Below are positions 8,360 to 17,166 of a stretch of DNA of 64,000 nt, piece by piece (positions within the stretch are counted from its first letter, which is position 1; each line of letters opens with the position of its first letter). The notes under the pieces were generated by a model. That model was not told the DNA's origin. It searched no databases and saw only the letters and a list, made by a program, of their open reading frames with translations. A program made the position numbers and the translations under genes. The stretch spans positions 2,356,001 through 2,420,000 of the forward strand of contig NZ_CP141822.1 in assembly GCF_035621455.1 (NCBI RefSeq). Direction: 5' to 3'. Source of the stretch: Vibrio natriegens NBRC 15636 = ATCC 14048 = DSM 759. GTDB lineage: Bacteria; Pseudomonadota; Gammaproteobacteria; Enterobacterales; Vibrionaceae.

Positions 8360-8475
8360 TAATAGACAAACATTTAACCACTTAATATTAAAAATGCAGA
8401 TATTTCATCCATATAAAACAGATAACTCAACACTATCAATTAAACAAAACCATAATCAACCGAGATAATATATTG

Positions 8476-8601
8476 CTACTTCTGTACGGCCTTGAATCTA
8501 GGGTTCGTTTTGCAAATAACGTATAGACGCCCTCTTCGTTTCACTATTTGGCAATCTGGATGACGGCTTTTCGCACTCTTTAATGATTTAACCACTTTCA
8601 T
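8476..8601 (-). CDS. rpmJ2: Alternative 50S ribosomal protein L36 (type B, zinc-free)
   Basis: A 41-residue protein starting [20 protein letters not shown] and containing [20 protein letters not shown]. This is the longer second L36 paralogue (YkgO type), which lacks the full zinc-binding Cys/His set of the main L36. It lies 10 bases after the type B L31 gene in one operon under a Zur box, so it is expected to replace its zinc-carrying counterpart during zinc shortage. A GAGAA-type ribosome site precedes the ATG. Confidence 0.95.
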   Translation of the reverse strand: MKVVKSLKSAKSRHPDCQIVKRRGRLYVICKTNPRFKAVQK

Positions 8602-8611
8602 GTTTTTCTCC

Positions 8612-8866
8612 TTATTCTTTAGTAAATTGCCCAAAACGACGATTGAAGTTAGCAATACGTCCTTCAGCCTGAACCACACGCTGTTTGCCCGTGTAATACG
8701 GATGAGATGCTGACGACACATCCAAAGTCATGTACGGGTACGTTTTACCGTCTTCCCATTCGATGGTTCGGTCAGTTTTAAGGGTTGAGCCAACAACAAA
8801 ATATTTATCTACGCTGGTGTCGTGGAAGACCACTGGGCGATATTCAGGGTGGATACCTGGTTTCAT
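8612..8866 (-). CDS. rpmE2: Alternative 50S ribosomal protein L31 (type B, zinc-free)
   Basis: An 84-residue type B L31 starting [20 protein letters not shown]. It lacks the CxxC pairs of zinc-binding L31, matching the C-minus paralogue YkgM. In E. coli and other bacteria this form is derepressed by Zur when zinc is scarce and displaces the zinc form, releasing stored zinc. Here it heads an rpmE2-rpmJ2 operon with a well-matched Zur box 22 bases upstream of the start codon. Confidence 0.96.
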   Translation of the reverse strand: MKPGIHPEYRPVVFHDTSVDKYFVVGSTLKTDRTIEWEDGKTYPYMTLDVSSASHPYYTGKQRVVQAEGRIANFNRRFGQFTKE

Positions 8867-8887
8867 CGTGTTTTCCTTTTGAGATTT

Positions 8888-8906
8888 AATGTTATGTTAT
8901 AACATT
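8888..8906. promoter_or_regulatory. Zur box of the rpmE2-rpmJ2 operon
   Basis: AATGTTATGTTATAACATT fits the enteric Zur consensus core AATGTTATA-N-TATAACATT with a single mismatch. It lies 22 bases upstream of rpmE2, positioned to block the promoter when zinc is plentiful. Confidence 0.88.
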
Positions 8907-8993
8907 TTAATTAATAACTATTCTCATAAAGAAATGCAAGAGAAATTTGTGGTACTTTCTGCATTAATAGTTTTTGCGTGAAGATACTTAAAG

Positions 8994-9713
8994 ATGTCCA
9001 CTATGTATTCCATTGAGCCAATTGGCATCATTGAAACTCCATATAAAGAAAAATTCGCGGTTCCTCGCCAGCCGAGATTGGTTCCCGCGGCAAAAGCAAG
9101 AGTAAAACTATTAGGCGAAGCAAATAGCCCAGAAGCGGTCAGAGGATTAGAGCAGTTTTCTCATGTGTGGTTGCTGTTTCTCTTCGATCAAAATTTAGAG
9201 GCTGGCTGGAAACCGACAGTCAGACCACCACGTTTGGGCGGTAACGAAAGAGTGGGCGTGTTTGCTTCTCGATCGACTTTTCGACCAAATGGCATCGGTA
9301 TGTCAGCCGTGGAAGTAAAAGGCGTGATCAAGCAGGGTGACCAAATCTACCTGGAGCTAGGCAGTGTTGATTTAGTTGATGGCACACCGATTATCGACAT
9401 TAAGCCCTATATCCCCTACTCGGATTCAATTCCCGATGCACAAGGCGGTTATGCGGGAGAAGAACCAGAAAAGTTGCCTGTTACTTTTTCTTCGCAAGCT
9501 CTCTCATCACAAGCGTTAGCAATGGTGAAAAAGCAATCCAATACCGATAATGTACTGTCAGTGATCGAACAAGTCTTAGCACAGGATCCTCGTCCGGCGT
9601 ACAAGAAAAACAAGCCAGACAGCAAAGAATATGCGGTAAATTTGTTCGATTTAAACGTCAAGTTTACGGTTAAGGACAACTTAATAACGGTTACCGCGAT
9701 CGAAAGCTTTTGA
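8994..9713 (+). CDS. trmO: tRNA (N6-threonylcarbamoyladenosine37-N6)-methyltransferase TrmO
   Basis: A 239-residue SAM-dependent enzyme (TsaA/YaeB family) that methylates t6A37 in tRNA-Thr(GGU). Family motifs are IGIIETPYKEKFAVPRQPRL at the N terminus, the GLEQFSHVWLLFLFDQN block, and ASRSTFRPNGIGMSAVEVKG, which belongs to the unusual beta-barrel SAM-binding fold. The C-terminal part (LAQDPRPAYKKNKPDSKEYA) is the typical second domain. It is read separately from the minus-strand L31 gene and lies about 110 bases upstream of proS, as in E. coli, where yaeB also neighbours proS. Confidence 0.94.
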   Translation: MSTMYSIEPIGIIETPYKEKFAVPRQPRLVPAAKARVKLLGEANSPEAVRGLEQFSHVWLLFLFDQNLEAGWKPTVRPPRLGGNERVGVFASRSTFRPNGIGMSAVEVKGVIKQGDQIYLELGSVDLVDGTPIIDIKPYIPYSDSIPDAQGGYAGEEPEKLPVTFSSQALSSQALAMVKKQSNTDNVLSVIEQVLAQDPRPAYKKNKPDSKEYAVNLFDLNVKFTVKDNLITVTAIESF

Positions 9714-9824
9714 CAAAGCCAATTGGCTGATATTATAGGCGGCTAACAAATTTCCCATTGTGGGACTTCCATACTCTCGTCAGCACTGACATGAGTAATT
9801 AACTTAAATAAACGGATAAATTTA

Positions 9825-11540
9825 ATGCGTACCAGTAATTATCTTCTTTCTACTCTGAAGGAGACTCCAAACGACGCAGAAGTAGTGAGCCACCAGCTCA
9901 TGCTACGTGCAGGTATGATCCGTAAGCTGGCTTCAGGTCTATACACCTGGCTACCTACTGGTCTACGTGTAATGCGTAAAGTCGAAAACATCGTTCGTCA
10001 AGAAATCGACAATGCAGGTGCAATCGAAACTTTGATGCCCGTTGTTCAGCCGTTTGAACTTTGGGAAGAGACAGGCCGCAGCGAGAAAATGGGTCCTGAA
10101 CTGCTTCGCTTTACTGACCGCCATGAACGTCCGTTTGTTCTTAGCCCGACCGCTGAAGAAGTGATCACCAGCTTGGTACGTAACGAAGTAAGCTCATACA
10201 AGCAGCTTCCTTTGAACCTGTACCAAATCCAAACTAAATTCCGTGACGAACGACGTCCACGCTTTGGCGTAATGCGTTCTCGTGAATTTTCTATGATGGA
10301 TGCCTACAGCTTCGACATCGACAAAGAAGGTCTGCAAAAGTCATACGACGCAATGCACGATGCTTACTGTAAAGCCTTTGACCGTATGGGTCTGGATTAC
10401 CGTCCTGTACTTGCAGATAGCGGGGCAATTGGTGGTAGCGGCTCTCAAGAGTTCCACGTACTGGCTGAAAGTGGTGAAGACCTAATCGCCTTCTCTACTG
10501 AGTCAGACTACGCAGCGAACCTTGAAAAAGCAGAAGCTTTGGCACCTGCGGACTCAGCGCCAGCGCCAACTCAAGAAATGACACTGGTAGACACACCAAA
10601 TGCGAAAACCATCGCACAGCTGGTAGAACAACACGGTCTTGCGATCGAAAAAACCATCAAGACACTATTCGTTAAAGCGTCTGATGAAGTTGATGCACCG
10701 ATCATTGCCCTACTCGTACGTGGTGACCACGAACTTAACGAGGTAAAAGCAGAAAACCTTCCACAAGTTGCTGCTCCATTAGAAATGGCAACAGAAGAAG
10801 AGATTCGTGCTCTTGTTGGCGCAGGTCCAGGTTCACTTGGTCCGGTTGGCCTTAAACTGCCATTCATCGTTGATCGCAGCGTCGCGGTAATGAGTGACTT
10901 CGCTGGCGGTGCTAACATCGACGATAAACACTACTTCGGTATTAACTGGGGTCGTGACGTTGAGCTTGGCCAAGTTGAAGATCTACGTAACGTGGTTGAA
11001 GGCGACCCAAGCCCATGTGGTAAAGGTACTCTACAGCTTAAACGTGGTATCGAAGTTGGCCACATCTTCCAGCTAGGCAAGAACTACTCTGAGAAGATGA
11101 ACTGTGGCGTGCTTGGTCCAGATGGTAAGAACGTTATTCTGGAGATGGGCTGTTACGGCATTGGTGTTACTCGCGTAGTTGCTGCTGCTATTGAACAGAA
11201 CCACGATAAGTACGGTATCATCTGGCCAGACGCGCTTGCGCCGTTCCAGGTAGCAATCGTACCAATGAACATGCACAAGTCAGAAGAAGTGAAAGAAGCT
11301 GCTGAGAAGCTGTACGCAGAACTGACCGCTATGGGTGTAGAAGTACTGTTTGATGACCGTAAAGAGCGTCCGGGCGTAATGTTCTCTGATATGGAGCTAC
11401 TAGGCGTACCGCACACGATCATCATTGGCGATCGTTCAATGAAAGAAGGCAACTTCGAGTACAAGAATCGTCGTAGTGGTGAGAAAACAGCCGTAGCAAT
11501 GGCTGATATTGTTGAGCACATTAAAGCTCAACTACAATAA
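9825..11540 (+). CDS. proS: Prolyl-tRNA synthetase
   Basis: A 571-residue class IIa aminoacyl-tRNA synthetase that charges tRNA-Pro. Motif 1 lies near [20 protein letters not shown], motif 2 in [20 protein letters not shown] and motif 3 in [21 protein letters not shown] YbaK-type editing insertion occupies about residues 230-395 ([20 protein letters not shown]), removing misactivated alanine. The anticodon-binding domain is C-terminal. The length equals E. coli ProS (572). It has its own terminator. The dense use of favoured codons suggests high expression. Confidence 0.98.
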   Translation: MRTSNYLLSTLKETPNDAEVVSHQLMLRAGMIRKLASGLYTWLPTGLRVMRKVENIVRQEIDNAGAIETLMPVVQPFELWEETGRSEKMGPELLRFTDRHERPFVLSPTAEEVITSLVRNEVSSYKQLPLNLYQIQTKFRDERRPRFGVMRSREFSMMDAYSFDIDKEGLQKSYDAMHDAYCKAFDRMGLDYRPVLADSGAIGGSGSQEFHVLAESGEDLIAFSTESDYAANLEKAEALAPADSAPAPTQEMTLVDTPNAKTIAQLVEQHGLAIEKTIKTLFVKASDEVDAPIIALLVRGDHELNEVKAENLPQVAAPLEMATEEEIRALVGAGPGSLGPVGLKLPFIVDRSVAVMSDFAGGANIDDKHYFGINWGRDVELGQVEDLRNVVEGDPSPCGKGTLQLKRGIEVGHIFQLGKNYSEKMNCGVLGPDGKNVILEMGCYGIGVTRVVAAAIEQNHDKYGIIWPDALAPFQVAIVPMNMHKSEEVKEAAEKLYAELTAMGVEVLFDDRKERPGVMFSDMELLGVPHTIIIGDRSMKEGNFEYKNRRSGEKTAVAMADIVEHIKAQLQ

Positions 11541-11564
11541 GTTCTAAACAAATCTTGTTGTTAG

Positions 11565-11594
11565 AAAGGGTTGGCTTCGGTCAGCCCTTTTTTA
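11565..11594 (+). terminator. Terminator after proS
   Basis: AAAGGGTTGGC-TTCG-GTCAGCCCTTT stem with UUCG-type loop, followed by T run. Confidence 0.9.
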
Positions 11595-11736
11595 TACCTA
11601 TAGCCCACCATGAACCACCTTTGATTAATCCATGCTCAATGCGAACAACTAATTGAGGCAAGACAAGTCTCTACTTTGAGTTTCAAATCGGCTATGTGTA
11701 TATTTGAGACCAGTTATCACTTTTAAGGATTATGAA

Positions 11737-11943
11737 ATGCAAGTATACGGCTGTTGTGAACTAGTTCGTGAGCTTTACGCTCAAATCGGCAGTGGCGATC
11801 AAGCTTATGTGCCACAAGCAATTTCTTGTGCAGTAAAAGCGTTGAATGACGTTGCTGCAAACGAGTCATTACCGCAAGAAACTCGTGAAGCTGCAGCATT
11901 TGCCGCGGCAAACTTACTGATTTCTGATTTTGAGGATAAGTAA
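11737..11943 (+). CDS. yaeP: YaeP family protein (UPF0253)
   Basis: A 68-residue conserved protein of unknown function starting [21 protein letters not shown] take the ATG at 11737, preceded by AAGGAT, rather than an in-frame start 33 bases upstream. YaeP is about 66 residues in E. coli and also sits in this proS/rof neighbourhood. Its TAA overlaps the next gene's ATG by one base, so translation is probably coupled. Confidence 0.92.
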   Translation: MQVYGCCELVRELYAQIGSGDQAYVPQAISCAVKALNDVAANESLPQETREAAAFAAANLLISDFEDK

Positions 11944-12134
11944 TGAATCTAGCGAATTTTGAGTCTATGGATCCTGTGATGCTGATGAGCATCGTCAACA
12001 TGAAGCTACGTGATGACTTTGGCGGCGATTTGGATAAGCTAGTGGCTTTCTTTGATATTGACCGTGCAGCGCTGGAAGCAAAGCTGGCAACTGCAGGTTT
12101 TGATTTCCTTCCGGAAGCTGGTCAGTTCCGTTAA
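11943..12134 (+). CDS. DUF4250 domain protein
   Basis: A 63-residue protein with the DUF4250 core MDPVMLMSIVNMKLRDDFGG followed by DLDKLVAFFDIDRAALEAKL, which reads like a small helical domain. The function is unknown. It overlaps yaeP by one base and ends before a strong bidirectional terminator, so yaeP and this gene form a two-gene operon. Confidence 0.88.
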   Translation: MNLANFESMDPVMLMSIVNMKLRDDFGGDLDKLVAFFDIDRAALEAKLATAGFDFLPEAGQFR

Positions 12135-12158
12135 TACGTTAGCTAACCGAAAGAATAC

Positions 12159-12196
12159 AAAAAGGGCTTGATGAACAATCATCAAGCCCTTTTCTT
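12159..12196. terminator. Bidirectional terminator
   Basis: AAAGGGCTTGAT / ATCAAGCCCTTT, a 12-bp perfect stem with an 8-base loop, has T-rich flanks on both strands and serves the DUF4250 gene and the convergent NSS transporter gene. Confidence 0.9.
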
Positions 12197-12215
12197 TTAT
12201 CTCTGAATCAGTCGA

Positions 12216-13580
12216 TTATCCGAATGAAGCCCAGATAACGGTAGCCACAAGCACCGGACAAACAAACTTCACATAAGCTGGCCATACTTTACCAAACCAG
12301 CCTAGAGTAAACTCTGGGAAGCCTTGCTCAAGCTCTTTAATCTTCGAGTTACGGCTCCATACCCAGCCACCAAAAAGACAGAACAGTAACGCCGCCGTTG
12401 GTTGTAAATACTGAGTCGCCACAGTAGCCACCAAGCCGAACATTGCACCGAAGTTATAAACAATTACGACACTGAATAGAGCAATCAAGCCACCAAGAAC
12501 CCAGCTGGTTCCGCTGCGTTTGGTATTAAAGCGTTCACTGACCAGCGCTACCGGACACTCAAGCATAGAAATAGATGATGTCAGCGCAGCAATTGTCAGC
12601 AATAAGAAGAACACGATTGAGAACAACTGGCCAAGGAGGCCCAGGCTATCAAACATCAATGGTAATACCGTAAATACCAAGGTATCCGAGCTAAGCAACG
12701 AGCCATCATCCGCGTAAATCTGAACACCTTTCTGCATCGCTACGAACATCGCAGGCATAACGACCAGACCAGCAATAAATGCTACGGCGGTATCTACTAG
12801 AGTCACGTTCATCGCCATTTTAGGCAGGTTCTCTTTTTTGCTTAAGTAAGAACCGTAAATCAGCATCGAACAGCCACCAATGGTCAGTGAGAAGAAACCC
12901 TGCCCCATTGCAGCCAAGATAAGCTTTCTGTCCCAAACTTTTTCAAAGTCCGGTACCAGGTAATGCTTAAGGCCTTCCATTGCACCGTTTTGTGTCATGA
13001 TGTACACAAACAGCAAGCCAAACAGCACAAACAGTGCAGGCATCAAACGCGTTGACCATTTTTCGATACCTTCTTTAACGCCACCCTGTACGATCAAAAC
13101 GGTGAGAACATAAAAAGTAATCGTACCGAACAGGTTGCGCTCTACACTGAATCCTTTAAACCAAGCGGTCACTTCTGCCAAGCCCATGATGTCAGTGATC
13201 GCACCAAGTAAAAAGCAGATCAACCAACCGCCAACAATGGAGTAAAACGCTAATACCGCGCTTGGTACACTCAGACCGATCCAACCGACTAGACCACCAA
13301 ATTTCTTAGCCACAGGATTATGGGTCAACGCACGCATGCTATCGACTGGGTTTGCCTGACCATGACGACCAATCGCCATTTCAACCACAAGCATCGGGAA
13401 AGCGACGATTAGAATCATCACCAAGTAAACTAACAAGAATGCACCACCACCATTGCTGGCAGCCTGCGTTGGAAAGCCCCAAATATTGCCCAGACCCACG
13501 GCCGCACCTGCTGCAGCTAAAATGAATCCGAGACGAGAGCCAAAATGCTCACGAGGCTGAGAAGAATTTTGTTGTGTCAT
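12216..13580 (-). CDS. Sodium-dependent transporter, NSS/SNF family
   Basis: A 454-residue inner-membrane protein of the neurotransmitter:sodium symporter family, likely importing amino acids with Na+. The N terminus carries the family signature GSRLGFILAAAGAAVGLGNI followed by WGFP, which builds the sodium and substrate sites in TM1. About eleven or twelve hydrophobic helices follow. I use the ATG at 13580 (MTQQNSSQPREHFGSRLGF) rather than the one at 13601 because family members begin just before EHFGSR. The substrate cannot be inferred. It is monocistronic. Confidence 0.92.
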   Translation of the reverse strand: MTQQNSSQPREHFGSRLGFILAAAGAAVGLGNIWGFPTQAASNGGGAFLLVYLVMILIVAFPMLVVEMAIGRHGQANPVDSMRALTHNPVAKKFGGLVGWIGLSVPSAVLAFYSIVGGWLICFLLGAITDIMGLAEVTAWFKGFSVERNLFGTITFYVLTVLIVQGGVKEGIEKWSTRLMPALFVLFGLLFVYIMTQNGAMEGLKHYLVPDFEKVWDRKLILAAMGQGFFSLTIGGCSMLIYGSYLSKKENLPKMAMNVTLVDTAVAFIAGLVVMPAMFVAMQKGVQIYADDGSLLSSDTLVFTVLPLMFDSLGLLGQLFSIVFFLLLTIAALTSSISMLECPVALVSERFNTKRSGTSWVLGGLIALFSVVIVYNFGAMFGLVATVATQYLQPTAALLFCLFGGWVWSRNSKIKELEQGFPEFTLGWFGKVWPAYVKFVCPVLVATVIWASFG

Positions 13581-13812
13581 ACCACTCACACAATACATCA
13601 ATGAACTAGTTAGCTAGTACATTATAGAAATATCAACTAATCAGCAAGAGCAAGCAGGTTAAATACTCGACAACAAGAACGATCAGCAGAAATTCAGTTT
13701 GTAAAATATTACGTACATCCCAAAGTTTGTCGTAGTGAGGCATTTGATGATCAGAGATTACCTAGCAGAACGCTCAATAAAACGTCGTGATGGTTTAAAT
13801 GCCCATATAGCA

Positions 13813-13838
13813 AGAGAGCGCACAATGGCGCTCTCTTT
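13813..13838. terminator. Hairpin after the YggN-like gene
   Basis: AGAGAGCGC-ACAATG-GCGCTCTCT is a perfect 9-bp stem 16 bases past the minus-strand stop; the T run is weak. Confidence 0.5.
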
Positions 13839-13853
13839 GGTTATGTTCAGAGG

Positions 13854-14597
13854 CTAAATCGTAAAGACTCGGTAATCTTTCAGTTCTGGGATTTTCTTCA
13901 GGACGTTATCCTCCTGAGCGGCCATATCATCGAGTGAGTCACACAACTCTTCCGCTTTCTGCTCTATACCTTGCGAGTGCTCATTAATACGTTGTTCAAC
14001 TTTTGCACTCAACTCCGTCATACTTTCAGACAGCGCCGTCAGATTAAGCCCGTCTTCTTCTTGCATCTTTTTCGACAACGCTTCAAACGCACTTGCCAAA
14101 AACTCTTTGTTGAAAATTTCCTGAGCTTTAGCAAAATCGTCCGTCCAGCTTTGAGTCATCGATTCAAAACTTTCAGCAGGCAAAATAAAGTCACCGTCTT
14201 TGTAGTAGCGCGATTCTACGTCTTCAAAAAATGTTTTGACCGATGCTTTTACATTGTCAAAAGCGTCAGGTGCATCCAGACTCGCCGCGACATCATCGAT
14301 GATGGCATTCGCCAGCTCTAAACCATCACTCGCCAATTGTTTAGCCTGAGGGATGTAAGCGTTCATTTTCTCTCGATAACCTTCAAGCGCGGCTTTCTGG
14401 TCAGAATCAAGTTCGACTTGCTCCCCTTTAATAAACAGGTTGTTATCTTCATCGACAACTGCACTATCACCAGTAGTCTGATGAATTTCCAAACTCTGTC
14501 CATCCAGGCGAACTTCATTATTGATGTCCACACGACACTGTGCTGTGTAGCCAGAAGCACTCACTACCAGCAATGAAAATGTAAGCAGTTTCTTCAT
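13854..14597 (-). CDS. YggN-like DUF2884 family protein, exported
   Basis: A 247-residue protein with a signal peptide (MKKLLTFSLLVVSASGYTAQ, cleavage probably after SGYTA or nearby) and the DUF2884 core (CRVDINNEVRLDGQSLEI; then GYREKMNAYIPQAKQLASDG). The mature part is acidic and helical with long Glu/Lys-rich stretches. It is expected in the periplasm. The function is unknown; E. coli YggN is the best-known relative. It is monocistronic and lies 61 bases beyond the GreA-like gene end. Confidence 0.88.
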   Translation of the reverse strand: MKKLLTFSLLVVSASGYTAQCRVDINNEVRLDGQSLEIHQTTGDSAVVDEDNNLFIKGEQVELDSDQKAALEGYREKMNAYIPQAKQLASDGLELANAIIDDVAASLDAPDAFDNVKASVKTFFEDVESRYYKDGDFILPAESFESMTQSWTDDFAKAQEIFNKEFLASAFEALSKKMQEEDGLNLTALSESMTELSAKVEQRINEHSQGIEQKAEELCDSLDDMAAQEDNVLKKIPELKDYRVFTI

Positions 14598-14658
14598 GTC
14601 TTTCTCTTTTATCCAACTTTACTACTGTTAAACATAACACTGGGTTATATATCTGATG

Positions 14659-15138
14659 TCAGAAAACCGTCACCACATCATAACCAGTTGTTTTATCGGC
14701 AATTTTAACATTGACATCATCACCCTCTTCTTTCCCCATGAGTGCTCGACCTAGCGGGGACTTCGCCGTTAAGACAAAAACTTGTTTACCTTGCCACTCA
14801 ACGGTTAACCCACCAGAGCAAGGGCCGATGAAAAAGCACTTTTCAGTCAAGTCATCGTCTTCCAGTAAGACGACAGCTCCGACACCAATCGGTGCATCTG
14901 TAAAGTCTTTAACCACTAGCGAACGGTACTGGCGCAATTCTTCTTCACTATCCTGAACTCGCATTGCCTGACCATGAGCAAGATAGGAAGCCTCTAACGC
15001 CAAAGTGTCGTACTTGTGTTCTGGTACCGTTTCTTCATCCGTCGCGGCATCAATAGCTCTCTGAGTAGAAGCGTGTGCAACCTGAAGTTTTTCTTCCAGC
15101 TTTTGAATGATTATTTGGACTAACTCTGCTTTGTTCAT
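14659..15138 (-). CDS. GreA/GreB-family transcript-cleavage-like factor
   Basis: A 159-residue protein starting MNKAELVQIIIQKLEEKLQV. The N-terminal half is an antiparallel coiled coil (HKYDTLALEASYLAHGQAMR with VQDSEEELRQYR), and the C-terminal half is the FKBP-like Gre domain (IGVGAVVLLEDDDL; KSPLGRALMGKEEGDDVNV). Gre factors bind the RNA polymerase secondary channel. The loop residues differ from GreA and GreB (EDDDL lies in the C-terminal domain), so it may be a Gre-like regulator rather than a true cleavage factor. It is transcribed away from the recQ-like gene, with starts 76 bases apart. Confidence 0.85.
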   Translation of the reverse strand: MNKAELVQIIIQKLEEKLQVAHASTQRAIDAATDEETVPEHKYDTLALEASYLAHGQAMRVQDSEEELRQYRSLVVKDFTDAPIGVGAVVLLEDDDLTEKCFFIGPCSGGLTVEWQGKQVFVLTAKSPLGRALMGKEEGDDVNVKIADKTTGYDVVTVF

Positions 15139-15214
15139 ACTTTTAAGACGCACTTTTAGCACAAAGATTATGGTATTGTGCCCTAGTTTATCATCAAAGG
15201 AAGGTTTACCTATT

Positions 15215-17140
15215 ATGCAAAGTATTCCGTTGCAGCAAACACTTCAATCTGTGTTTGGTTTTGACTCATTACGCTCAGGCCAACAACCTGTCATTGAAGC
15301 CGTGATGAATGGTAACTCAGCAGCGGCAATCTTTCCGACAGGTTCCGGTAAATCACTCTGCTATCAGCTACCCGCAACTCAGCTGCCAAACCTTACTTTG
15401 GTGATCTCTCCCCTACTTGCCCTAATGAAAGACCAACTTAGCTTTTTACAAAGTAGAGGCATTGCGGCAGCATCCATTGATAGTAGCCAAAGTCGGGAAG
15501 AGTCTCAGAAAGTCATGGCCGGCGTGAAAAACGGCCAGATAAAAATTCTGATGATTTCAGTAGAGCGTCTCAAGAATGAACGCTTTCGTGAGTTTATCCG
15601 TCAGATCCCAATATCATTAATGGTGGTAGACGAAGCACACTGTATTTCCGAATGGGGGCATAACTTTCGCCCTGATTACCTGAAATTGCCGCAATATCAG
15701 CGTGAGCTGAACATTTCCCAATCCTTGCTTCTTACCGCTACAGCAACACCCGCCGTTATTGACGATATGCAGCAGAAATTCAATATCGCCAGTGAACATA
15801 TTACCGTTACGGGCTTCTATCGTCCCAACTTAGATATTTCAGTGGTGCCATGCCAGGAATCAGAAAAGCAGACTCAGCTAAATACTATCGTGGCAGCCCA
15901 GCCTACCTTGCCAACCATTGTCTATGTGACTCAACAACAAACAGCTGAGCAGGTGGCAAAATCGCTAATTCACATCGGCATTAACGCCCATGCTTATCAT
16001 GCTGGAATGAAGAGTGACGTCCGGGAAAAAATTCAGCAGCAGTTTATGGATAGCCAAATCGACTGTATTGTCGCAACGATTGCCTTTGGTATGGGCGTGG
16101 ACAAATCGGATATTCGCCGTGTGATTCACTTCGACCTGCCGAAATCAATTGAGAACTACGCACAGGAAATTGGTCGAGCCGGACGTGATGGTCAACGCTC
16201 TGAATGTATTTTACTTGGTAATACATCTGGTCTGACGGTACTGGAGAACTTTGTCTATGGTGACACCCCAGAACGTACCTCCATCAGCTATGTATTAGAG
16301 CAAGCGCGCGAACATACTCCTCAGTGGGAAGTCGTGCCACTGCGCCTGTCTCGCGACAGCAATATACGCCAGTTACCGCTAAAAACACTCTTGGTGTATC
16401 TGGAGTTAGAAAAAGTTATCGAGGCCAAATACAGCTACTTTGCTGAATATCGCTTCAAGTTTCTCCAAGATCAGCAATTTATTCTTAATCAGTTTCAAGG
16501 GGAACGACGCCAGTTTGTAGAAGCCATTTTCACTTGCTCAACAAAAGCCAAAGTATGGTGTCAGGTAGATTTAGACGCACTCTGGATGCACTATCAATCA
16601 GAGCGAAGCCGTGTGGTCGCGGCACTGGATTACTTTCATCAAAACGGATGGATTGAACTGGAGAGCAAACAGTTAACCGATGTGTACGCGGTTCTTCCGA
16701 CTCAACAAAGCTCAGAGACGCTGGAACAACATCTTTACGACCTGTTCCAATCTAAAGAGCGCAAAGATATCGAGCGTATTCATACGATGTTGGGCTTATT
16801 TCAATCGTCAGAGTGCTTAAGCTATCAACTGGCACACTACTTTGCTGATCACAACGCGCCAACAGAGTGCGGTCATTGCTCTGTTTGCCGTGGTCAAGTC
16901 GCGGTGTTTCCGGCTCAGTCAAATGAACCACCAGAAAATGAACAGGTCGTATCCTGGGTGAAGGAGTTTGTACAATTGTCTCCGACCACCATCAGCAATG
17001 GGGCAGTTGCCCGGTTCCTATGTGGGATTAGCACACCGCTTATCAGCCAACTTAAAGCGACAAAAAAATCCGGATATGGCGCGATGGCCAATGTATCCTT
17101 CGATAAAGTCATCGAGCTCGTGAATGAAGCCCGTGCTTAA
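15215..17140 (+). CDS. RecQ-family ATP-dependent DNA helicase
   Basis: A 641-residue SF2 helicase. Motif 0 FGFDSLRSGQQPVIEAVMNG, Walker A FPTGSGKSLCYQLP, DEAH box VVDEAHCISEWGHNFRPDY and motif VI QEIGRAGRDGQRSE are all intact. The zinc-binding Cys set (C-x16-C-x2-C-x2-C, ending CGHCSVCRG) sits about 80 residues from the C terminus, after a 200-residue segment, not directly behind the helicase core as in E. coli RecQ. No clear HRDC domain is seen. It is therefore a RecQ paralogue rather than canonical RecQ. Start chosen at ATG 15215 behind AAGGAAGG. Confidence 0.9.
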   Translation: MQSIPLQQTLQSVFGFDSLRSGQQPVIEAVMNGNSAAAIFPTGSGKSLCYQLPATQLPNLTLVISPLLALMKDQLSFLQSRGIAAASIDSSQSREESQKVMAGVKNGQIKILMISVERLKNERFREFIRQIPISLMVVDEAHCISEWGHNFRPDYLKLPQYQRELNISQSLLLTATATPAVIDDMQQKFNIASEHITVTGFYRPNLDISVVPCQESEKQTQLNTIVAAQPTLPTIVYVTQQQTAEQVAKSLIHIGINAHAYHAGMKSDVREKIQQQFMDSQIDCIVATIAFGMGVDKSDIRRVIHFDLPKSIENYAQEIGRAGRDGQRSECILLGNTSGLTVLENFVYGDTPERTSISYVLEQAREHTPQWEVVPLRLSRDSNIRQLPLKTLLVYLELEKVIEAKYSYFAEYRFKFLQDQQFILNQFQGERRQFVEAIFTCSTKAKVWCQVDLDALWMHYQSERSRVVAALDYFHQNGWIELESKQLTDVYAVLPTQQSSETLEQHLYDLFQSKERKDIERIHTMLGLFQSSECLSYQLAHYFADHNAPTECGHCSVCRGQVAVFPAQSNEPPENEQVVSWVKEFVQLSPTTISNGAVARFLCGISTPLISQLKATKKSGYGAMANVSFDKVIELVNEARA

Positions 17141-17166
17141 AGGAAACCGTTGTTAAAAAAAAGCGC

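Noticed and set aside
9718..9727. Palindrome GCCAATTGGC upstream of proS
   Set aside because: It lies right at the trmO stop, is short and could occur by chance; no T run and no known operator.
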